DNA of 64,000 bases from Priapulus caudatus. Lineage: Eukaryota > Priapulida > Priapulimorpha > Priapulimorphida > Priapulidae. Positions within the stretch are counted from its first letter, which is position 1. Each line of letters begins with the position of its first letter. The translations under genes were made by a program, and so were the position numbers. The stretch covers positions 465,337 through 529,336 of the forward strand of contig NW_014577086.1 in assembly GCF_000485595.1 (NCBI RefSeq), written 5' to 3'. The notes under the pieces were generated by a model, which was not told the DNA's origin, made no database searches, and saw nothing but the letters and a program-made list of their open reading frames with translations. Shown piece after piece: positions 1 through 13,600 of this stretch.

Positions 1-240
1 TGTAGGTGTGCGCGTTCATTTGTAGACGATTTTATTTTTATCGGGTGATCGTTCCAAATCAAACATGTTTGATTTTGAACCGATGAGCCGATGAGCCGAT
101 GAGCCGATGAGCCGATTTTAAGGCCGCCGCACACCTACATCGCTTCATCGCTTCATCGCTTCATCGTTTGTAAAATCGGCTGGTGTGCGGCGGCCTTAAA
201 CGTACTCACATACGTAGACGTGTACGTAGCAGAGTGACAA
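1..240. repeat. Octamer repeats with nested inverted repeat
   Basis: Four copies of CGATGAGC (81-112) are followed by GATTTTA and AGGCCGCCGCACACC (121-135). Then come three CGCTTCAT units (140-163), TAAAATCGGC (171-180) and GGTGTGCGGCGGCCT (182-196). The 10-mer and the 15-mer both recur as reverse complements, in the order a-b-a'-b'. No coding signal is seen. Confidence 0.8.
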
Positions 241-359
241 GTTGTCCAGATCTATTACTCTGTGCTCGCACACAGTCAAGGTCTCTGCACACCTACGTAC
301 GCTACGAAGTGTGAACGCACGCGCTCACGCGGTTGTGTACGTGAGCAACGAACACGAAT

Positions 360-620
360 AGTTATCCGCGCACACACACTCTCTCGCACGCACACACGGT
401 TGAGGGCACGTGCACGCATGCGCGCACATACACGCACGCGCTCACATACACGCATGCGCTGATATACACGCATACGTGCACGTACACGCATACGTGCACG
501 TACACGCACGCGCGCCTAACACACGCACGCGCGCACATACATGGATGTGCTAATGTATAAGCACGCGCGCACGTGCATTCGCTGACACGTACACGCATGC
601 GTAACCACCGCACACCGTAC
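360..620. repeat. Alternating purine-pyrimidine CG/CA-rich simple repeat
   Basis: This is a long run of CACGCA, CGCGCA and TACACG motifs. Open frames here on both strands encode only R/T/H or V/C/A tracts and are artefacts of the repeat. Confidence 0.85.
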
Positions 621-1598
621 ACGTGTCTGGGTGTGGACAGACCTGACGGGCGAGCCGTCTAGGTTAGTCCAGTGACGAGGTGCCGTCACGACCCTGACTA
701 CGTGCGCTTCGAGTAACGATCAGGCTTTGTACTCAGGGGGAGTCTCGCTTCCTTGCGTTAGTGTTGATATAATGTGTGAGCTTCGTGGCTCGTGTCAGCC
801 GCAGTCATTCTCCAAAGTAACTTATTTAAATCGGAATTTGTTCCTATGAAAATCATTATTCCTAAATATTTAATATAACATTTCTAATATTTTATGTGAT
901 TTTTTAATTAGTAAAACACACGGCTCATATCATAATGGCTTTCGCAGATTCCTGTATGTCAATGTAAAAGGAGTAAATAGCATTGCTATTTGTTACGACG
1001 TGGAGTTGTTAATGTGTCGAATGTTGGCAGATTATAAATATCGTGTAAGTTGCATACCCTCGTAAACGCATATGTCACTATTTTAAAGGAATCCATGCAA
1101 AACGGTCTGTGATAATCATACATAAACCAGAAAATAACCAATGGCACAACAAACATTTTAGTCCGCGTAATTCATGGTTTCCGCACACCAGTCTAATTAT
1201 TGCTATTTTATTTGGGTATAGTTAGTAGTGAAATATATTTTGCTCATATATACTTATCGATGCACCTAAACTAAAAAATTGTTTTGCATATCGACAGCGT
1301 CATACTGGGTCGATGATGATTGGTTTATATCAGGAGAGAACTAGATACAGTGATGATAAAAATGTTGTTTTTCTGTTGTATAATTACGTTATTTTAATAG
1401 ATACGAGATGTTAGAACAGATGTGATACGACACCTGCCTACCTAGGAAAGAATTTAGCATTTTCTTAGTAGGTTTAGATTTTCTCGCAACAGTTTTTAGG
1501 CTAAAAATAGAAATATTAGTTTAAGAGTGGCTAAATATTTATTGTTTGTGATCATGAATGCTGCACCATATTTTAATAGATAAGCGGATATTTTCCAG
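621..1598. other. AT-rich non-coding stretch (intron or 5' flank)
   Basis: No exon with dynein similarity and no RNA gene is seen here. Because the first exon at 1599 is in mid-stem, this is most simply an intron of the dynein gene. Confidence 0.5.
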
Positions 1599-1722
1599 CA
1601 ATTTCAGGAAGGGCTTCGCTGCATCGGTGCCAAACTGCATAGGTGTCGCAAGTGCTGGCCATGCTCTTACTACTCATACTTCCAGAACATCACAGCTAGG
1701 TTAGCCGAAGCCATAACTACCT
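1599..1722 (+). CDS. DNAH5: Dynein HC stem exon (between DHC_N1 and DHC_N2), part 1
   Basis: The acceptor is TTTTCCAG (AG at 1597-1598; a second AG at 1606-1607 is possible) and the donor is GTAAGT at 1723. It encodes a Cys/His-rich stretch with [11 protein letters not shown] and [17 protein letters not shown] place it between DHC_N1 and DHC_N2 from the family pattern. It ends in phase 1, and its last T completes a TGT codon with the exon at 1986. Confidence 0.75.
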
Positions 1723-4700
1723 GTAAGTAATTTCTTAAAAACCAAATTTGGATTAAAGACGTCACCTTACTACTTGTAACCTCTAATAAATATAAATTGT
1801 ATAAATTAGCTATATTCGTAGTTTGCGTGTGTCGGTTGAAGATACAAACGCATACTCTCCCGAGCTTGGCTTAAAGCAGACGCAAAATTCCAATCGCCAA
1901 AGTTTCTACCAGGTCTACGAACACCACTCTACTAATTACTACGAGCACTAGGGCTACTAATACGACGAGGTCGATCTTCGCGCAGGTACTAGGCTCTCGC
2001 TGCAGTCGTTCAGTCGCTGCGTGCGGGACCACCGCGGCGCGTTCCTCGCAGGAGACGTGGCGCTGGACATGCCCGCGATGTCGCTACGGCCGAGTGTGGC
2101 GGTGTTCCGCAGCGCCGTCGACACGGTCATGCGCAACATGCTCGACGTCGCGCTGTCGCTGCCTAGCTGGGAGGACGCGCTGCGAAGTCTAATGGTGAGT
2201 GCCTGGTTAAATTCACTTCTCTCGATGTGGCCACCGGACTATTATTCTGAGTATAATGTGTGTGGACTGATTGCCGACTGTCTTCAATCGTCACAGCAGG
2301 ATAGGTGAGATAAAGTATGTCCACGCGCGCTATCAAAGTTATTGCCGTTTTAGAATGAGTGTCGCATTGCCTGTGATAAAATCGGTAGTGAGTACCGACA
2401 CTACTTTTTACAGAAAAAAAACAATAGTTTAAAATCACGAGTAATTAGGAACACGTTTTAATAGTCGAAAATCGATGTACGAGCTACGACCAAATGTTTC
2501 TTGCTGGATCAGGGTCAAATGCCTACGCAAGTGAATCCGGCCGTAGGCAGCGCTTACGACAGCCATGCTAAGCCGAGGGCTCCGTCGCGCGCACGCGTGG
2601 CGCCCCCTGCTGCGAGCCCACTGCGGAGGGCATCTATGCCAGTTTATCAGCGTCACAAGCCTCTCGGCAAGACGATTGAGGAGCTTCCAGAGGTTGTCGA
2701 GTGCATGGCTGCGGCCAGCGCCGCACTGGAAGGCCATGAAGACAAGATGCAGAGCGTCGTGCGCGAATTTGACAAGTTCAGTGAAATTTGGCTAAAGGTA
2801 TTACAAGCTTACAATGTAATCTTCTACGTGAGGTGCACTGTAATAGTGTTTTTGATAGAGCGTTGACATTTTTAGCTTTTAGAGATAGGGTGACGTGGTT
2901 ATCCTTAGATATACGTTAGACTGAAACAATAATTCGTTGATGACTGTTTCTTTTAGGACCCAAAAGAAACGGTGGCAAAATTCAAAGAAACGAATCCCGA
3001 ATTTCTCGAGTATGAAAAGATTATTGACTACTACAATGTGAGTGTACAATACACAGGGGTGGCATATATCGAACCTTTTCCATCTTATCGTTAATTACGC
3101 GTCATTACGTGAACATATTCCGGTCGGTGAACAATGGAGAAATAAGCCACATATGATATTATAACAAAACTTTATGCATGCGTCGGTGTATTTTTTCAGA
3201 CATATGACAGCAAAATTGACGACATACCAACTGTGTACAACATTGGACCTATTAAATATGAGACAGAGGCTGTGAAGTATGCACTACGTGTGAGTGATAC
3301 GCGGAGTCGCCACGCTTGCTTTACTTTACGTGTAATTTATACCCATGAATAAGGATGTTAAATATATCTGTGTTTTTTGCGTCATCTAAGTTTCTCTAAC
3401 CATTCAGTAGGTTCATTGTTCATTTTTCGGCTAAAAGGGTTAACCACGTTAAACAATGTATACAAAAAACCAAGTCATACGAAATGCATGACGTCATTAT
3501 TAATTAATTCTATGATCATATTATTCCTAATTGTTTCCTATTGTTTATTAAAAAAAACATTCCAGCCATAAGGTCCATATCGTTGCTGGAAGTAATTATA
3601 ATTTACCAAGGTAGACTTTACTTGTTCCTTTGCAACAGGTTGAGGTGAAAACATGGCAGCAGACATATGCATCCTGCTTGCAAACCAATGCCAAGAACAC
3701 GCTAGAAGACATGGCGGATTTCGTTAAACAGATGGGGAAAAAACTGATAAAACCAGTAGCTAGTATTGGTACGAAAACCTCTTTTGTTACAATAAATAAG
3801 CAATGCAAACCAACATAACATTCTCTTAACATTACAGAAATATATATATATACATATATATATATACACATATATATATATATTCATTTTCACAGAGATT
3901 GTGGACAAATTTCAGCTTTATTCAATAAATAAATGAGGGTTAACCTTTAAAATATGCGTTTTCCCGGAAATCCGACTGCACTGACTTTAGTTGATGATGA
4001 TGCATGGGTGATAGCATTTAGTTGATGATGGGAGGTAGCATGCATAGATTATACATTTATACATTATACTTAAGTGTATTCGCCTAGTCTTTCTGGCGCA
4101 TCTAATCAACAAAAGTATATCACAGCTCCACGTTAAGCCAAATCAACAAGAATTGATTGTGATATTATATTGAACGCGTTCACCAGGGGCAGTTTATAAA
4201 ATAACCAGATAGACGATGAGTTTCAATATTAGTTTTTATAGCTAGCCAATGGTAGCTGTTGCTAAATCACATATTGTGAATTTTCGCGACGCAGGAGATT
4301 TTTGTGAATATGGATATCGAGATATTGTTGGCGCTGCAAGAGGCGAGATACATGGAAAAGCTGAAACTGAAAATTCCAGACTCTCTACACACCCTTGTGC
4401 TGAACGGAAATAAGATCAAATCTCTCCGTGGCAGGTAAGAGTCCTTAAACGCGCAGGCTTAGTTTGAACTATTGCGATTACTGCCAATTTAGATTAATTT
4501 CACATTAGTAGCTGATTAAGATAAAACCAAAAGAGCGGTAATATTTAAATGTTCCAGCAGCCCTAATGTGTCATTAAGTAGGTTTTATTGAGACTGTTTT
4601 AAATTGAGAATCGGAGAGGATAATTCGAAGTTAACTAGCACATGCTATAGAGACTATTCGAAGATGATGCTTATTGCAGACTAGAGCAGGTGATCGGAGA

Positions 4701-7700
4701 CTACAAGCAAAGCCTATCCAGCATACCGAACGTACTGAGGTCACTATTACGGCCATTGACTGCAAAAGTGGACCAGGAAATGTTGATTGGGTTGACCTCT
4801 CTATCATGGATTTCCATCAACATTGAACAATGTCAGTAATATCTCTCCAATTATATGCTGCCGGCAATGTATCGATTTCTACGTTTTATGTGATGGCCTA
4901 CCACGGAGGGGAAAGAGCTCAGGGAAGTTAGCTCCTAGTTCCCAGTTCCCAGTTCCTTATTCGAATAAGGAACTAGTATGCGCCTACATAATTATCTCCG
5001 TATTCCTGCAGAGAACGTACAGGATCGGCTGTCTGCTCTTGACGACGTGCGGCACATGGAGATGGAATTCGACCGCGTGGTGAAGCCCATCGAGGACACG
5101 TACGAGATGATGGCGCGTCACGACATCAGCGACGTCGTCACGGACACCGAATACGTAGAGAACATCAGCTACAAATGGAAGCGACTCGTCGCGCTTGTAG
5201 GTCAATTATAGGTCACGGTATTACGTCGGTTACTTAGCAGTCAACGCTTTCACACATCATACTCGTTGGTCACGTTGAAGTCACGCTAGCATGTCGTGGA
5301 CATACAAACGTATGTTTGCGTTCGGTACGGTGATACTGCAAGGCCATCGTGTGCCCACGCAGCAGGGTATAGCGACCACGATCTGCACAACTAGCAGGTA
5401 AAATGGCTGTAGCTTACACCACGGCTTGGACAGAGATCATGTAAGCCCGCTGTCTATCCCCGATGCTGGTTTCGTAGATGTCCAGTAAGAATGATATATC
5501 TAATACTGTTTGCACGGGACCGAGTAAGCAACCCGTATAAGAGTGTGGACCGATATGTCTACTGCATGGGTAAGCATTATTTATATTATTAATGCGATGA
5601 ATGTACCGCTAATTTCAGGCACGTGTGGCGCAAGACAACCTCGTAGTAATACAGCCAGCATTAAAGGCAGACCTCACTTACAAGATTGACTTCTTAAAGG
5701 AAGCAGTGGAAGCCTTTGCAAATGATTACAATACCAGGTTATACATCGCTGTTCTAGCGTAGACATTCATTTCAACATACGGATAATTAAGGAATGTCTT
5801 TACTTAAATGTGCATCATATTTATAACATTGCTACTAACTAATTCTAAATAAAATTGGCACCATATAAAGGTATAAGGTAATTATATCTGCATATGTTTG
5901 TGTTATAGGGGCCCCATGGTTCAAGGTCTTCCACCAGATATTGCTCTAGATAGAATTGCAATATTTCAAGCAAAGTTTGATGAGCTGTGGGCAAAGCACA
6001 CGTCCTACTCATGTGGTGAACAACTGTTTCATCTGGAAATATCAGAATATCCAGAACTCACACGCATTAAGAAACAGCTAGGTATAACCAGTTACAGGCC
6101 AGAATATATAGTAACCAGATACTATAGATAGGCGCTTATGTGTAGTGGCAGACCTGAAATTCGTACATATATGCCTCGGTACTAGTATGCGACCGCGTTA
6201 AAGCTACTAAGCAGAACAACCTATTTGCGTGCCTGTTATTAATATAATTGCACCGATTCATTTTCGCCAAGGATATCTTACAAGAACTGAAAGGGTTCTC
6301 TATATTCTTCGTCACCAAACTCAAACATGAGTATAGCGCTACTATGGTACTAATTGGTGACGGTTTGCGATTTAGCGTTTCTATCCCATTTCTCATGAAG
6401 GCCTTCTGCAGAGGTTATACCAGCTGTACAGTTCCGTGATCACGACTATGGAGAGGTACCAGAAGATGTCGTGGCTGTCTATCGACACGGAGAAGCTCGG
6501 CCAAGACGTACTTGACTTCCAGAACAGGTGAATACGCACAGTCGGATTTTTTCTTCTTTTTTTGCGATGCCAGATGACCTCGGAGGTCAAATCCAATGTA
6601 CCCATGACATTCAGCATCCAAAGTTACATCTAATGGCCATCCTTGGACATATATAGAGTGGCCCATATTGATTTGAATCGAGAACAGACGAACAGAGAAA
6701 CTTCCACAAATATGTATTAGATTAACGCAATGCCACATTGACTGCATTATTTTACGCAACATTGTCCTATACATGCGTTTGCAGGGTTGCGAGTCTCGAA
6801 GAGCTCATATTATAAATGCAACTCCTATAGTTGTGTGTAGGTGTTCTGATTTTGTTTTACAGGCTTATCTTATGTTGCCCCCATGATTAAACCCATTTAA
6901 AATGTGAATTTCGATGAACAAGTAGTGTAGCTGTGTGCGTGCCTGCAGTCGAGCATAATTGCATTGTGTCAAAACGTTAGTATTGAAATTGAATAATAAT
7001 TATGTTAGATGATACGGGCACGTTGAATTCGTAGTTGTTGGAAGCTACCGAAGTCGATAAAGGAGTGGTCAGCCTACAACGAACTCAAGAAGAAGATCGA
7101 TGATTGGAACGAGACGGTGCCCTTGCTGGAGCTGATGGCAAACAAAGCCATGCAGCAAAGACACTGGGACAAGTACTCCATTAATCCAATTTATCCTCTG
7201 TTAATTCAAATTATCCTCTGTTATTCTCGGTTATTCTCTGTTAATCCGACGAGCTATCCTCTGTTATTCTCGGTTATTCTCTGTTAATCCGACGAGCTAT
7301 CTTCTGTTACTCCGGGTTATCTTTCGTTTATCCAAATTTTCTATGTTAATTAAAATTATTCTCTGTTAATCCGAGTTATCCGCTCTTAATCTGCCTTATC
7401 TTCTGTTAATTCTATTCCCTAAGCATTTACTACCAAGATTAATTTAACCATAGATATAGAAGAAGATAGATCTTCTAGATAGATAGATATATCTATGATT
7501 TAACACTACCAAAGCGGACCCGACCGCACTATCTTATATATCCTAGGCGTCTCGCCCATCCCTACAAATAATAGTTTAAATTGGCAACCCCTGCCAAATT
7601 TAAATTATCTATATAGATCTATAGAACCAACAAATAATAAATAAAAACTGGAGTTTTGAAAACACATTTGAACCTTTCTAAAAATGTTACAATTAAACAA

Positions 7701-10605
7701 TGAGTTTAATAAGTATTCCCGCATTGCTGTTATGTAGAATTGCATTCGTGACTGGCTATAAACTGAATGTCAACATGGAAGGCTTTCTACTGAAGGATCT
7801 AATGAACGCCACACCGTTAGAGCACAAGGATGACATTGAGGCATGCATCCCCTGGCGATATTATTGTGCTGCGTCTATTCACTTTAGTTAACTTTAGTTA
7901 AGTGACGGCCACAGGCTGTGACGAAGCTTAGTAAAGTTGCTTTATTATTTGTATGACGTATGTACACGCCGTGATGTAGACGCATGTAAACACTTATTTC
8001 CTAAATGTCTAGTAACATTCATTTCGTTAAAATCATTAGACTATCCTTAATTTGTTATTTCGAAAGTTCGAAACTTACATAGAAACTGAAAATATGGATT
8101 TTTACAATGAATTTTAATGAAGATGGTTTTGAATGTCCAAAGTATTGTTCAGATTACCGACCTTGTCCTATGCAAACCTTATGTACCAAGCAAACCTTTC
8201 GGTTCTTCTACGTTTCCATGCAATATAAAGGTGAATATTGATTTCTTTGTTGGACAGGAAATCTGCGTGTCGGCAGTAAAGGAAAACGACATCGAAGGCA
8301 AGCTGAACTCAGTTGTGACTGAGTGGGAGACTCAAACCTTCTGCTTTACTCCATTTAAGCACCGTGGAAACCTGCTATTAAAAGGTGAGAAGCCAAGTTA
8401 CATAATTTGGAGTATAACGATCGGCGTAGTAGAGTAGTAAGATTGGGAATGGACTATTAGTGTCGTAAAGCACGCAGCAACGATCACGAGCAACCGTTGC
8501 GGAAATGTTCGTGATGGAATGAACTGGCTAAAGCAAGGAGAGGGTAGTTACCGAAATAGATCACGATATGGAAACCAGGGTAAATTTGTACTTTTTACGT
8601 CATTACTAACATCTATCCTTCTTCAACAGTGACTTCGCCCTCAACGCCGCCCACGTTTGACTGGGTCACCATGCCTTCTTTACTAATTAAACTGCCATAC
8701 CCTCTTTAGTCTGTAAGCATGTACCCTGTATACTGCTGATACTGTCATGACCAACATCTCCGTTATTCACACCTAATCGCTTACGCAGACATACAAATGT
8801 TGCTTACTAGCGTCGGTCTGTATGTGTTAAGGTGAGCACATGTTGGAGCTGATCTTACTCATGGAGGATAACCTGATGCTGCTTAGCTCTCTCATGAGCA
8901 ACAGGTGAGCCGCGTTCTAACTCATCATTATGTTTTTCGTTTATATAATTATATAAATAATTAATATTTAGAATTAATATATATATATATATTCCGTTAA
9001 TAATATTAATGATTACGGCTATATATATCTTATGCCCATGTTTAAGCGGAGCTGCTTATATAAGAACGAAACACTTCACGTCGTTTTCGCGCGAAGGATT
9101 AGTGACGCGCTTGCAGCGATCGCAGTGTCTCAAACACACTTTTACACACCCATGTATGAACGTACGGTGCATTTGTGCGGTTCGATTACAGATACAACGG
9201 CCCGTTCAAGCTGACCATCCAGACATGGGTGCAGAAGCTCACAGGCACGACAGAGGTACTGGAGATGTGGATGGCCGTACAGAACCTGTGGGTGTACATG
9301 GAAGCTGTCTTCGTCGGAGGTGACATTTCTAAACAATTGCCGCAGGTGAGGCAGCCTTTCAGCTGATAAAGATCGCATAACGCATTTCAATGCGAGAAAT
9401 ACCAAACCTAGATATGTTTAGAAAATATATTAGCATGAACTTATAACTAACATCTGATGTCCAGGCGGGTCCATGTTTTCAGAGAATTCCCCATAGGATT
9501 TAGCGAGCAGTCGTAAATGACGTGACCCTATCAGTGAACGTGATTGCAACGTCCCTCATGTCCGTAGGAAGCGAGGCGGTTTCAGAACATCGACAAGTCG
9601 TGGTCGAGGGTCATCGTGCGAGCGCAGAAGGTCACCAACGTCGTGCAGTGCTGCGTTGGCGACGATTTTCTTGGCGTGCTGCTGCCGCGACTGCAAGACC
9701 AACTCGAAATCTGCCAGAAGTCGCTCAGCGGCTACTTGGAGAAGAAGCGTCTCGTGTTTCCTCGCTTCTTCTTCGTGTCCGATCCGGCCCTGCTGGAGAT
9801 CCTTGGGCAGGCGAGCGACCCTCACACCATACAGGTGAAGCTCACCGTAGCTTAAGCCTAGCGCAGACTTGCGACTTTTTCAACTGCAACTCGTAGCAAT
9901 TCTGTCTGGTCGCTTGCAACGAGTTGCAAGAAATCAAACTGGTTTGACTTTCAGCAACTCGTCGCTCCCAATCGCTCCGAAATCGCGTCGAAATCGCATG
10001 TGTGCGCACACACGGTGAAGTGTGCGACCGATCGCATGCGGTTGCAGGTTGCAGCGACGAGCAACCAAACGTGGCAAGTCTGCGCTAGGCTTTATGTGAA
10101 GCTGACCGCTGCGTGTATCCGCCTAGTGCACACCGAGAGAGCGTGAACACGAATTTTTGCGGTTTTTTGAACACATTTACTCGGTCAATCGGCGAATGAT
10201 CTTCTCATGTTTATTTCAATAAAATTCTAGGAATCTCAGTTACATGGCCCAAAAATGTAAGCGGACATGCATAACCGACTATAGTTTTGTGGGCACAACA
10301 GCCAACGGGTCTCTCTAATGACTGACTATATCGGAATACTATAGGTTAATATTATTATATGGTTACAATGCGTGTCATCTTCGTCTCGATTCTTTGCATC
10401 TGCGACGACACAGGCTCACTTACTCAGCGTGTTTGACAACACCAAGGCAGTTGTGTTCGATGATGACGAGTACGAGAAGATACTAACGATGGTCTCACAA
10501 GAGGGAGAGACGATAGACTTGGAGCAACCCGTTTACGCTAAGGTATATATCCACAACATCCGCGTCGGTACGACTAGATGACAGCGCACGTAGATATCTC
10601 ACGAC

Positions 10606-10663
<58 letters not shown>

Positions 10664-13600
10664 TAAGGAACTAGTAACTAGGCAAAGCAGTTACCAGTTC
10701 CCAGTTCGAAATGCAACATTGAACTTATTCAGTTACCAGTTCGAAACCTAGTTACTTATTCGCCTATGCCTGATCCGGAAAATCAATAAACGGGCCTTAG
10801 AGCATCAAACAGAAATGATTTTCGGGATCATGGTAAGATGCAAAGTCGTGAAAGCTAATTCTGAATAACCTTTAGGTACTTGTAAAGAACCAAATAAAAT
10901 CATTCAATGGCCTATAGGCGAATAAGTAACTCGGTTTCAAACTGGTAACTGAATAGGTAGCTGGGTGGCAAACTGGTAACTGGGCGACAAAGGGTTAATT
11001 TTGGCTCTGAATGACTTTTAGGTCCTTGTAAAGGGCCAAATAAGATGATTTAATGGCATATAGGCGAATAAGTAACTAGGTTTCGAACTGGTAACTGAAT
11101 AAGTAGCTGGGTATCGAACTGGTAACTGATTAAATAAATGTGTGCCAAAGGGTCTCACGGAGTGCATACCTCCGCCAGCGACATACGCCATACGCCATAC
11201 GACTCACGAACACACGAATAACCCACGATATACGCCAGCGTACTGACACATACACGCTCCCATGTAACATGTATGTGTTAGTAGCTGGCTCGCTGGGCTC
11301 GTTGGCTTGCTGACTCGCTGGCTCGCTGGGTGATATCGATCGACCGCCAACGACACGCCAAACGACTCGACGCGCTAATATCGATCGCGCGAACACACGA
11401 ACACACGAACACACTAACACACAAGAGCGAAAACATAACCTCCTCCAACTCCGTTGGGCGGAGGTAATAAAATACAACTACACAACTTTATACAGTTATA
11501 CGTCAATAATGTACGGTGATTTAATCATAGACGTGAATAAACGTTTGGGATCTTTGTTTTGTGTTTTCAGATGTTTCCAGCATGGAGAAATCCATTCAGT
11601 TGTTTAGCAACAGCTCCAAGCCAATAATTGACATCGCGACTGCAGGACCGAATGATCTGCTGAGCATCGTGGCAGAGACACCGCTGTGTCACCTTCCCAC
11701 TGACGACCGTCGAGAGCCTATGACTATGGCTGAGTTCCAGAAGGCATACGCGGAAGCATGCAGAGATGGAGCAGCAGAAATTAACAGGCACGAGCATCCG
11801 GATGGTTGAATAGATATATAGACCGATGGATGGATGAATGGATGGATGGATGGATGGATGGATGGATGGATGGATGGATGGACGGACGGACGGACGGACG
11901 GAAATATATATATATATATATCACTATTAGGCGAGGAGACTAGCGCTCTAATTCGAATGGCTTTATACCGGTCTGTAAAATTAATTGCAGGGAAATGTGG
12001 AAGTGTGGCTCGGAGAGTTTCTAAAGGCATCTATGCGGAGCATCCAAGGCATCGTCAACAACGCCGTCACCGACATGGACGGCGAGAACTTCAACATGTT
12101 TGACTTTCAGACAAGCTTCCCCGCGCAGGTAGGTACCAGACGCAGCATCACTGCAAACAACCGCATCCTCTCCGCGTGAAGCCAATTCATCGAACGAACG
12201 AGAAGAAATAGATCGACTGCATCGAAAGCATATAATCGGCAATTCATCGAATGAAAAATCCAATTTGCCGGTTGAGGTAATTTAACGAAGCGCGCTGCCG
12301 ATTGCAGGTGGGTCGGTTAGGAATGCAGGTGATGTGGACGAAGGAAGCCGAGGCCGCTCTTCAGGTAGCGGCCACCGAGCGTAAAGCGATGCACGCCACG
12401 AGCCAGCGCTTCAACGACATGCTGAAGCAGCTTATCGACATCACGCTGAAGGAGCTCATGCCGATGGACCGCGTCAAGTTCGAGACTCTCGTCACGATAC
12501 ACGTTCATCAGCGAGACATCTTCGACGACATGGTGTGTAAGCAAGCAGCCGCGGACGATCTGCATCAGAAAAGTTCAAATCGCCGCCATACTCTATTAGC
12601 CATGGTCGAGGGCGCGTGTTAACCGCGTGGAGGCCCGTTGTCAGAAGCATTACAAGTAGTTGTGAGATCATGACATGTACAAGATAAGTCTTAAATGTCG
12701 CAAACCTTTAAAGTGATGTGATCTTCAGAAGTTGTGATATTTCAGACTTATGATAGTCATAATTAGTAGGTGTGATGTTTTTAACAAAGGGCTCCTGAAT
12801 AGCAGTGCAACGACGTGGCAATGATTTGCATTGTATTATGCGAGTTTGCAACCGGTAGTTGTGCCATCAATGCAGGTTTACTATACACATATCGTCTTCA
12901 GATATCGCCTACACGTAGGTTTCGTTAGACTATTCCTGCCCTATTCATGCGGGGACAATGAAACTTGAGAAGACGAGCAACTAATTCGCGCGTCCTCTGG
13001 TGTTTAATCGTAAAGGTGAAACAGCACGTGACGTCGCTGAGCGACTTTGATTGGCTGAAGCAGTCTCGCTTCTATTATCACCACGACACAGAGCAGAGCG
13101 TCGTTTCCATCACCAACATCGACTTTCTCTACCAGCACGAGTTCCTGGGCTGCACTGAAAGACTTGTCATCACTCCCCTCACTGACCGGTAGGTGTCGCG
13201 TTCGACTTTAGCGCTGACCGCTGTCATTAGTAGCAACTAATTAAGTCGCGTCTGTTCACGCTAAAATCGTAACATGGGTTTATGCGTTTACATCAAGAAA
13301 GGTAATCCAGGTTGCGCGCTTACCCGATGGAAAATAACGCGGGCTATTCGTCTAACCAGGCGAACAAGACGGGCTATAAGAAACACAGCTATAGTGCGGC
13401 TTTAAATAATTTTCCTGTCCACCATAAAGCAACCGTTACAATCAGACCGCGACTAGAAAATTATTTTAAATTTAGTTGCTAATGACAAGTATAGTGCTAC
13501 CTTTATAAGCAAAATGTGTTTACAAAATCGCATCAAAGTTTGGGGGACTGCGAAACAGAAATTAATTAAGGATAGAGGATAAAATCTGTGAATCATGAAC

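Noticed and set aside
6415-6774. 119-residue minus-strand protein
   Set aside because: It overlaps the linker exon at 6401-6527 in antisense and has no recognisable domain.
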